From positions 1,302,001 through 1,366,000 of the forward strand of contig NZ_JAFW01000001.1 of assembly GCF_000526335.1 (NCBI RefSeq): 64,000 nucleotides of DNA, given 5' to 3'. Below are positions 58,674 through 64,000 of this stretch, piece after piece. How positions within the stretch are numbered: the stretch's first letter is position 1; the number at the start of each line of letters is the position of its first letter. The DNA is from Arthrobacter sp. 31Y. Lineage in GTDB: Bacteria; Actinomycetota; Actinomycetes; Actinomycetales; Micrococcaceae. The notes beneath the pieces are model-generated. The model was not told the origin of the DNA, made no database searches, and worked only from the letters and a program-made list of their open reading frames with translations. The position numbers and the translations under genes are program-made.

Positions 58674-58699
58674 GCCAAGCAAGGGCCACCGGGCAAAGA

Positions 58700-58705
58700 T
58701 AGGCT
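58700..58705 (+). promoter_or_regulatory. TAGGCT -10 box, leaderless start of the CPBP gene
   Basis: TAGGCT is followed by six bases and the ATG at 58712. It is divergent from the metal ABC operon promoter, 27 bases away. Confidence 0.5.
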
Positions 58706-58711
58706 GGTCAC

Positions 58712-59440
58712 ATGGGCACTCTTACCACCAAGGCACCTTTGTACAGATTCACTGCCTTGGACGGCATTGCCGTTGCCGTATACGCGGGCTTCACCGCGTA
58801 CTTTCTACTGGCCGGTGAGACACTCAACGGCCTGATGCTGCAGCTTTTCAACAACCCGGCCACAGCGTCCTATGCCGTCAACGCGATCTTCTATGCCGGC
58901 GTCGGAATATTTGCCTTGGCGTCCGCCTGGCGTGTGGCTGGCCGAGACCTCAAGATTCTGGGGACCCGGCCCTGGTTCACGCTGGGCATGGTTCCGCTTG
59001 CCATCGTGGTGATGCTGATTCTTACGGCCCTTCTGGTGGCAGCCTTCGGGAGCGTCCAAAGCTCTGAGAACCAACTGGGTATCCAGGGCATGCTGCAACA
59101 AGTGCCCGCATGGTTGATGGTGCCGCTGTTGGTGATCCTGGGTCCGTTCGTGGAGGAGTACCTTTTCCGGCACCTACTGATCGGCAAGTTGTCGCAGTAC
59201 CTGAACATCTGGATCTGCTGCGTGATCTCCGTGGTGGTGTTCGCGTCCATCCACGTGGTGGGCCGCGAAGGACTCGCTTTGCCTGCGTTGGCCCCGTACT
59301 TGGGGATGGCCGTGGTGCTGGTGGCGGTTTACGTGTGGACGGGCAAGAACCTGATGTTCTCCTACTTTGTCCACGCCGCCAAGAACCTCATGGCCGTTGT
59401 CCTCATCTACGCGGTCCCGCCCGAACTCCTCCCCAACTGA
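58712..59440 (+). CDS. CPBP family intramembrane glutamic protease
   Basis: A 242-residue membrane protein with six or more helices. The family motifs are FVEEYLFRHLLIG (EExxxR), followed by VVFASIHVVGR with the His of motif two, and a final NLMFSYFVHAAKN. Members cleave prenylated or other membrane proteins, and some protect against bacteriocins (Abi). The immediate function is not known. The stop lies inside the left arm of a long hairpin. Confidence 0.88.
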   Translation: MGTLTTKAPLYRFTALDGIAVAVYAGFTAYFLLAGETLNGLMLQLFNNPATASYAVNAIFYAGVGIFALASAWRVAGRDLKILGTRPWFTLGMVPLAIVVMLILTALLVAAFGSVQSSENQLGIQGMLQQVPAWLMVPLLVILGPFVEEYLFRHLLIGKLSQYLNIWICCVISVVVFASIHVVGREGLALPALAPYLGMAVVLVAVYVWTGKNLMFSYFVHAAKNLMAVVLIYAVPPELLPN

Positions 59441-59497
59441 GTAACAGCAAACGTTCCACTGGGCCCTCATTGCGACGTTTGCTGTTACTCAGTTGGG
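59432..59497. repeat. Perfect 23-bp inverted repeat after the CPBP gene
   Basis: Arms 59432-59454 and 59475-59497 are fully complementary, with a 20-base loop. The left arm contains the CPBP stop codon. It probably terminates that gene. Confidence 0.8.
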
Positions 59498-59551
59498 TAA
59501 CGCGGACGGAACCTGACCGCAACGCCCTACCCAGCCACCCGCCGTCGGGAA

Positions 59552-59557
59552 TAGCTT
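59552..59557 (+). promoter_or_regulatory. TAGCTT -10 box, leaderless start of the VOC gene
   Basis: TAGCTT is followed by six bases and the ATG at 59564, without a Shine-Dalgarno sequence. Confidence 0.5.
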
Positions 59558-59563
59558 GAGGGC

Positions 59564-60001
59564 ATGACACTGAACATCCAGGTAGTAGTCGATTGCAGGA
59601 AGCCCCACGACCTCGCCGATTGGTGGGCAGAAACCCTCGAGTGGACGGTGGAGTCCCAGGACGAGGCGTTCATCCGGTCCATGATCGAGCAAGGTTATGC
59701 CACCGAGGACCAGACCATCACCCACAATGGCAAGCTGGTGTGGGCAGAAGGCTGCGCAATTGTCCCGGCGGAAGACAAAGACCCCAAGACCGGCCGGCGG
59801 ATCCTGTTCCAAACCGATCCCAACGAAAAGTCCGTCAAAAACCGGGTGCACTGGGACGTCCGGCTGGAAGGCCGGGACAAGGATGACGTGCGGAAACAGC
59901 TGGAAGCACGCGGTGCCAAACACCTGTGGACCGCCAACCAGGGACCCCACGAATGGCACACCATGGCCGACCCCGAGGGCAACGAGTTCTGCATCAGCTA
60001 A
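59564..60001 (+). CDS. VOC family (glyoxalase-like) protein
   Basis: A 145-residue protein of the vicinal oxygen chelate superfamily. It starts IQVVVDCRKPHDLADWWAETLEW, typical of the first betaalphabeta module, and finishes with NRVHWDVRLEGRDKDDVRKQLEARGA and WHTMADPEGNEFCIS. Members are glyoxalases, bleomycin-binding proteins or dioxygenases; the substrate is unclear. It lies upstream of menB but has its own promoter-like element, so it is not necessarily in the menaquinone pathway. Confidence 0.85.
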   Translation: MTLNIQVVVDCRKPHDLADWWAETLEWTVESQDEAFIRSMIEQGYATEDQTITHNGKLVWAEGCAIVPAEDKDPKTGRRILFQTDPNEKSVKNRVHWDVRLEGRDKDDVRKQLEARGAKHLWTANQGPHEWHTMADPEGNEFCIS

Positions 60002-60010
60002 GGCCATTAC

Positions 60011-60016
60011 TAGACT
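60011..60016 (+). promoter_or_regulatory. TAGACT -10 box, leaderless start of menB
   Basis: TAGACT is followed by six bases and the GTG at 60023, again with no Shine-Dalgarno sequence. Confidence 0.5.
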
Positions 60017-60022
60017 CGGAGT

Positions 60023-60973
60023 GTGAACAACCAACTCCCCGCCAAGGTTTCCGACGTCTTCGACCCCTCACGCTGGCGCACAGTTTCCGGCTTCGACGAC
60101 TTCAAGGACATGACCTACCACCGGCAGGTTGAGCGTTCAACGGATGGCACAGTCAAGGACCTTCCGACGGTCCGCATCGCCTTCAACCGCCCCGAGGTGC
60201 GTAACGCCTTCCGCCCGGGCACTGTGGACGAGCTCTACCGCGCCATGGACCACGCCCGCATGACACCTGACGTCGCCACGGTCCTGCTTACGGGCAACGG
60301 GCCCTCGGAGAAAGACGGCGGGCACTCGTTCTGCTCCGGCGGAGACCAGCGGATCCGTGGCCGTGACGGGTACCGCTATGCAGAAGGGGACACCCAAGAG
60401 ACCATCGACCCCGCCCGCGCAGGCCGCCTCCACATCCTGGAAGTCCAGCGGCTCATGCGGACCATGCCCAAGGTGGTCATCGCCGTCGTCAATGGCTGGG
60501 CGGCCGGTGGCGGCCACTCTCTGCACGTGGTCAGCGACCTCACCATCGCCTCCCGCGAGCACGGCAAGTTCAAGCAGACTGACGCCACAGTGGGAAGTTT
60601 CGACGCCGGATACGGCTCTGCGCTGCTGGCCCGCCAAATCGGCCAGAAAGCCGCCCGGGAGATCTTCTTCCTTGCACGCGAATACTCTGCCGAGGACATG
60701 GTCCGGATGGGCGCAGTCAACGAAGCCGTGGACCACCACCGCCTCGAGGAAGTCGCGTTGGAGTACGCCGCGGACATCGCCCGCCAGTCCCCGCAGGCCA
60801 TCCGGATGCTCAAGTTCGCTTTCAACCTGGCCGACGACGGCCTCGCCGGACAGCAGGTCTTCGCCGGCGAAGCCACCCGCCTTGCGTACATGACGGACGA
60901 GGCCGTGGAGGGCAAAGAAGCGTTCCTCCAGAAGCGCGACCCCGACTGGTCCAACTTCCCGTACTACTTCTAG
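60023..60973 (+). CDS. menB: 1,4-dihydroxy-2-naphthoyl-CoA synthase MenB
   Basis: A 316-residue crotonase-fold enzyme that closes the second ring in menaquinone synthesis. It has SFCSGGDQRIRGRDGYRYAEGD, the typical MenB form of the oxyanion-hole region, VNGWAAGGGHSLHVVSDLTIAS, then FDAGYGSALLARQIGQKAAREIFFLAREYSAEDMVRMG and a C-terminal EGKEAFLQKRDPDWSNFPYYF that is diagnostic for MenB. The GTG start is preceded by a -10 box at six bases. It begins the menB-menE-menA group. Confidence 0.95.
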   Translation: MNNQLPAKVSDVFDPSRWRTVSGFDDFKDMTYHRQVERSTDGTVKDLPTVRIAFNRPEVRNAFRPGTVDELYRAMDHARMTPDVATVLLTGNGPSEKDGGHSFCSGGDQRIRGRDGYRYAEGDTQETIDPARAGRLHILEVQRLMRTMPKVVIAVVNGWAAGGGHSLHVVSDLTIASREHGKFKQTDATVGSFDAGYGSALLARQIGQKAAREIFFLAREYSAEDMVRMGAVNEAVDHHRLEEVALEYAADIARQSPQAIRMLKFAFNLADDGLAGQQVFAGEATRLAYMTDEAVEGKEAFLQKRDPDWSNFPYYF

Positions 60974-60980
60974 GACCACT

Positions 60981-62120
60981 GTGAACATCGATCCCGTATT
61001 GAAAGCCCTGATGGCCGCCCTCCACGGCGAGGGCCCCGCCGTCGAAATCGTCTTGGACGAAAACGGGGAGCCGCAGGCACTTCCGGTGGAGACCGGCGTC
61101 GAGGAAGCAGCCGTGGTGGTCCGCACCTCCGGTTCCACGGGGACGCCCAAGGCAACCATCCTCACCGTTGAAGCCCTCGCGGCCTCCTCGATGTCTACTG
61201 CCGTGGCTTTGCGCGGCGAAGGCCAGTGGCTGCTGGCGCTCCCGTTGCAGTATGTGGCCGGCGTGCAGGTCCTGGTCCGCTCGCTCTATGCAGGCACGCG
61301 TCCTTGGGTGATGGACCAGTCGAACGGCTTTACGCCTGAGGCCTTCACTGCCGCGGCCGAGGAACTGACGGACAAGATCCGGTTCACCTCCCTGGTGCCC
61401 ACCCAACTCCAGCGGCTGTTGGACTCCCCCGCACCGGAAACCCTTGCCGTGCTGCGCCGCTTCGACGCTATCCTGCTGGGCGGAGCTCCCGCTTCTGCTG
61501 ACCTCCTTGCCACCGCCCACGCAGAAGGACTCAAGGTGGTGACCACCTACGGCTCAGCCGAGACCAGCGGTGGGTGCGTCTATGACGGCGAGCCCCTGGA
61601 CGGCGTCGAGGTCCGCATTGGTGAGGGCGAACTGGAAGGCCGCATCCTGTTGGGCGGGGACACCGTCGCTGCAGGCTACATGGACGCTGCCCGCGCTTCA
61701 AAGGCAGCCTTCTTCGAGGAAGACGGGATCCGCTGGTACATCACCGGCGATCTTGGGGAACTGTCCGACGACGGCAAGCTCACCGTGTTGGGCCGCGCCG
61801 ACGACGTCATCATCACCGGCGGCGTCAAAGCCTCCGCCGGGTACATCCAAAGCAAGCTGGAAGAGCTCGACGGCGTCACAGCGGCTTTCGTAACCGGCGT
61901 ACCGTCGCGCGAATGGGGCCAAGCCGTTGCGGCATACGTTGCCGTGACGGATCCTTCGCCGGAGGGAATCAAGGGATTCACCGCCCAGCGCGAGGAAGCA
62001 CTAGGGGTCCTGGCGCCCAAGACAGTGCTGTCTGACAAAGAATTGCCGATGCTTCCGAACGGAAAACCGGACCGCATGGCCATGATTGACCTGCTTTCCA
62101 ATCTGCATCAGGGACAATAG
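60981..62120 (+). CDS. menE: O-succinylbenzoate-CoA ligase MenE
   Basis: A 379-residue adenylate-forming enzyme, shorter than usual ligases (about 450), as common for actinobacterial MenE. VVVRTSGSTGTPKATIL is the P-loop, VVTTYGSAETSGGCVYDG the second motif, ITGDLGELSDDGKLTVLGRADDVIITGG the hinge and LPMLPNGKPDRMAM the final catalytic lysine region. It activates o-succinylbenzoate for MenB. AGGA precedes the GTG start, seven bases after menB. Confidence 0.92.
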   Translation: MNIDPVLKALMAALHGEGPAVEIVLDENGEPQALPVETGVEEAAVVVRTSGSTGTPKATILTVEALAASSMSTAVALRGEGQWLLALPLQYVAGVQVLVRSLYAGTRPWVMDQSNGFTPEAFTAAAEELTDKIRFTSLVPTQLQRLLDSPAPETLAVLRRFDAILLGGAPASADLLATAHAEGLKVVTTYGSAETSGGCVYDGEPLDGVEVRIGEGELEGRILLGGDTVAAGYMDAARASKAAFFEEDGIRWYITGDLGELSDDGKLTVLGRADDVIITGGVKASAGYIQSKLEELDGVTAAFVTGVPSREWGQAVAAYVAVTDPSPEGIKGFTAQREEALGVLAPKTVLSDKELPMLPNGKPDRMAMIDLLSNLHQGQ

Positions 62121-62180
62121 ACACGTTCTTCCTCCCGAGCCTGACTCAAGATCAACCGCGAAATACACGAGGTACTACAC

Positions 62181-63062
62181 GTGGCGACAGCTGCACAATG
62201 GATTCAAGGAGCCCGGCTCCGCACACTGCCCGCGGCGATCGCGCCGGTCCTCATCGGTTCGGCAGCGGCGTACGAGCTCCAGGCTTTCCGGCTGCCGAAC
62301 GCGATCCTGGCAGCACTCGTGGCTCTCCTGCTTCAAATCGGCGTGAACTACGCCAACGACTACTCCGATGGCATCCGCGGCACTGATGAGGACCGTGTGG
62401 GTCCCCTTCGCCTGGTTGGTTCGGGCGCCGCGAAACCGGAGCAGGTGAAATGGGCGGCGTTCGCGCTGTTCGGGGCAGCCATGATTTGCGGTCTGATCCT
62501 GGTGATCATTACCCAGACGTGGTGGCTGATCCTGGTGGGCATCGGGTGCGTCCTGGCAGCCTGGGGTTACACCGGCGGCAAGAACCCCTACGGGTACATG
62601 GGTTTGGGCGACGTCTTTGTCTTTGTCTTCTTCGGGCTCGTGGCCACGCTCGGAACCACCTACACGCAGGCGGGCCAGGTCAGTCTCGCCGCGGTCATTG
62701 GTGCGATCGGAACCGGGCTCATCGCCTGCGCATTGCTGATGGCCAACAACGTCAGGGATATCCCCACGGATATGGCCGCCGGAAAGCGGACCCTTGCAGT
62801 GCGGCTTGGAGACCGGCATGCCCGCGAAAGCTATGTGCTGATGCTGGCCGTCGCCATTCTGCTGGTGATCGTCCTGGCACCCACCAAGCCGTGGATGCTG
62901 ATTGTCCTGCTGCTGATTCCGGCCTGCCTCATGCCAGCCTGGCTCATGGTCAACGGCAAAAAGCGCAAGAGCCTCATCCCGGTACTCAAGCAGACCGGCC
63001 TGATCAACCTCGGCTACAGCCTGCTGTTCTCGCTGGGGCTGATCCTGAGCCGCGGCTTCTGA
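62181..63062 (+). CDS. menA: 1,4-dihydroxy-2-naphthoate polyprenyltransferase MenA
   Basis: A 293-residue membrane protein of the UbiA superfamily with nine helices. NYANDYSDGIRGTDEDRVGPLRLVGSG carries the Asp-rich motif for the prenyl diphosphate and magnesium, and LLMANNVRDIPTDMAAGKRTLAVRLGD the second Asp-rich motif. It attaches the polyprenyl tail to make demethylmenaquinone. GTG start with GAGG upstream. It ends at a long hairpin opposite a DUF4229 gene. Confidence 0.95.
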   Translation: MATAAQWIQGARLRTLPAAIAPVLIGSAAAYELQAFRLPNAILAALVALLLQIGVNYANDYSDGIRGTDEDRVGPLRLVGSGAAKPEQVKWAAFALFGAAMICGLILVIITQTWWLILVGIGCVLAAWGYTGGKNPYGYMGLGDVFVFVFFGLVATLGTTYTQAGQVSLAAVIGAIGTGLIACALLMANNVRDIPTDMAAGKRTLAVRLGDRHARESYVLMLAVAILLVIVLAPTKPWMLIVLLLIPACLMPAWLMVNGKKRKSLIPVLKQTGLINLGYSLLFSLGLILSRGF

Positions 63063-63064
63063 GG

Positions 63065-63125
63065 AGTTTTTGTACAGCTAACGCCCCTAAGAAGGCTTCT
63101 TAGGGGCGTTAGCTGTACTAAAACT
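63065..63125. terminator. Bidirectional terminator hairpin, same arm family as at 28833
   Basis: Arms 63065-63094 and 63096-63125, 30 bases each with one mismatch, share AGTTTTTGTACAGCT and GCCCCTAAG-type sequence with the hairpin at 28833-28897. The arms begin and end at the stops of the two convergent genes. Confidence 0.85.
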
Positions 63126-63433
63126 TAGACAGAGCCCGGGCGTTTGTCGTTGTTAACGGCGATGTCCGGGTTTTTCTCTACCAAACCGTCCTCTGCAGCT
63201 GCGTCTTCAACTTCACCCGCAGTGCGAATCGGCTTGGCCCGGCCAGAGAAACGTTCGCGCATGGCCGCAGTGGCGGCGTCGCGCTGCTTCTGGAAGAAAA
63301 GGTAGCTGATGGCGAAGGCGATCAGGCCGGCGAAGACCACAGCCAAGACCCATCCAACCCCCAAAAAGGCGAACAGCACGAACAACGGCACGAACAGTAC
63401 CAGGCGGATGAGGGAATACTTCAAGAAAGCCAC
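63125..63433 (-). CDS. DUF4229 domain-containing membrane protein
   Basis: A 102-residue protein with two transmembrane helices (IRLVLFVPLFVLFAFLG and AVVFAGLIAFAISYLFF) and a charged C-terminal tail of 50 residues. DUF4229 proteins commonly neighbour menA in actinobacteria; their role is unknown. TAAACT is followed by six bases and GTG at 63433, which I prefer to the ATG one codon upstream (63436). Confidence 0.82.
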   Translation of the reverse strand: MAFLKYSLIRLVLFVPLFVLFAFLGVGWVLAVVFAGLIAFAISYLFFQKQRDAATAAMRERFSGRAKPIRTAGEVEDAAAEDGLVEKNPDIAVNNDKRPGSV

Positions 63434-63439
63434 CATCCA

Positions 63440-63445
63440 AGTTTA
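63440..63445 (-). promoter_or_regulatory. TAAACT -10 box, leaderless start of the DUF4229 gene
   Basis: TAAACT (63445-63440) stands six bases before GTG 63433. If the ATG at 63436 were used the gap would be only three, so the GTG is favoured. Confidence 0.45.
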
Positions 63446-63511
63446 GCCGCCCGGATGGTTGCACTCTGATCACAGCCGGAAGAGGGCGTCCAGTGATTGG
63501 CTTACGGCGAC

Positions 63512-63517
63512 TAGACT
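63512..63517 (+). promoter_or_regulatory. TAGACT -10 box, leaderless start of the PLDc_N gene
   Basis: TAGACT is followed by six bases and the ATG at 63524, the same element as before menB. Confidence 0.5.
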
Positions 63518-63523
63518 TGGTGC

Positions 63524-63964
63524 ATGCTCCGGGTTGTAGGCGTCGTTATTGTTCTAGTCATCTTTGTCTATGCCCTGGTGGACGTCATCCGCACTGACGG
63601 CCACCAAACACGCGGGATTTCCAAACCCGCGTGGATCATCGTCATGATCGTCCTGCCGTTGCTTGGCGCGGTCCTCTGGTTCATTTTCGGCCGGCCGTAC
63701 AACAAACCCACGGCCAAACCCGTTCGCCGCCAGCCCACAGCCCCGGATGACGACCCCGAATTCCTCCGCAATCTGGAAACCCGCCGCCGTAACCAGGCTG
63801 AAGACGAACGCCTGAAGAAGCTCAAAGCGGACCTGGAAGCAAAGAAACGCGACCTAGGAGAGAAGCCGGCCGATGGCAGCGGCGACGCCAAAAACAACGG
63901 ATTCAAACCCGGCGACGCCAAGCGCACCGAGCCGGATCCCCACGACACGGACGAGCTGAAGTAG
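63524..63964 (+). CDS. PLDc_N domain membrane protein
   Basis: A 146-residue protein with two transmembrane helices in the first 60 residues, matching the phospholipase D N-terminal (PLDc_N) domain: IFVYALVDVIRTDGHQTRG then PAWIIVMIVLPLLGAVLWFIFGRP. The rest is a charged, coiled-coil-like tail (RNQAEDERLKKLKADLEAKKRDLG). No catalytic PLD motif is present, as in most such small proteins. Often found beside menaquinone genes. Confidence 0.85.
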   Translation: MLRVVGVVIVLVIFVYALVDVIRTDGHQTRGISKPAWIIVMIVLPLLGAVLWFIFGRPYNKPTAKPVRRQPTAPDDDPEFLRNLETRRRNQAEDERLKKLKADLEAKKRDLGEKPADGSGDAKNNGFKPGDAKRTEPDPHDTDELK

Positions 63965-63969
63965 GGAAC

Positions 63970-64000
63970 ATGGCCCAGCAAGCTGATGGATCACGGCAGA
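63970..64000 (+). CDS. Possible start of a further gene, cut by the window end
   Basis: ATG at 63970 opens a frame of ten codons (MAQQADGSRQ) without a stop, five bases after the PLDc_N stop, with TAGGGA just before it. Too little is present to name a product. Confidence 0.3.
   Translation, partial: MAQQADGSRQ

Noticed and set aside
1..64000. tRNA, rRNA, transposase, integrase or prophage genes
   Set aside because: I looked for the typical motifs and proteins on both strands and saw none; weak matches were not supported.

Overview
The window looks like chromosome from a high-GC member of the Actinomycetota. It most resembles Micrococcaceae of the Arthrobacter/Paenarthrobacter type. Evidence: high-GC codon use with many GTG and TTG starts, many genes that appear leaderless, an actinobacterial phenylacetate (paa) gene set with a TetR-type PaaR, menB-menE-menA next to DUF4229 and PLDc_N membrane proteins, and LCP and Tat-type envelope genes. 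I saw no rRNA, tRNA, CRISPR array, transposase, integrase or plasmid-type gene. The assignment to a genus is an inference.

Layout. 0-2.5 kb: the start of a hydantoinase/oxoprolinase gene behind an NCS1 permease, then a membrane protein with a half-GNAT tail. 2.5-4.7 kb: a lipoprotein, and an HTH gene paired with a DUF3039-tailed protein that may be acquired. 4.7-9.7 kb: the ring-epoxidising part of phenylacetate catabolism (paaABCDE plus an enoyl-CoA hydratase). 9.8-14.5 kb: an envelope region (low-Mr tyrosine phosphatase, a sortase-like membrane protein, LCP protein, signal peptidase I with a probable Tat substrate, VanZ). 14.7-19.1 kb: a hybrid histidine kinase overlapping a receiver-GGDEF gene. 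19.1-26.4 kb: a five-gene glycan operon (GT2, GT4, flippase-GT39 fusion, GT4, PIG-L deacetylase). 26.6-32 kb: oligopeptidase B, a methyltransferase, a DUF7793/STAS-like protein and a histidine kinase with a degenerate receiver.

32.1-35.0 kb holds the most unusual locus: a short secreted peptide carrying IGWWPN twice, divergent from a TPR-type protein that overlaps a soluble GGDEF-EAL enzyme. This resembles a Rap-Phr-like peptide circuit connected to cyclic-di-GMP.

35.0-45.1 kb: the rest of the paa regulon (paaI, paaK, paaR, paaZ, and a thiolase - hydratase - 3-hydroxyacyl-CoA dehydrogenase operon) with two unrelated genes. Four copies of a PaaR-like operator sit at the paa promoters, each overlapping the 3' side of the -10 box, which unites blocks lying up to 35 kb apart. 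45.1-56.1 kb: a pentapeptide-repeat protein with a 38-codon leader gene, DUF2177, fatty-acyl-CoA ligase with MarR, DUF1295, an amino-acid permease, a shortened FAD oxidoreductase with a small partner, an ABC-F ATPase, and an RHH regulator coupled to a DUF4097 protein. 56.1-58.7 kb: a manganese/zinc ABC importer. 58.7-64 kb: CPBP protease, VOC protein, menB, menE, menA, DUF4229 and PLDc_N.

Two features recur. Many starts lie exactly 6-7 bases downstream of a TANNNT box, which points to leaderless transcripts. Long, nearly perfect hairpins fill the gaps between convergent genes, and two of them share their arm sequence.
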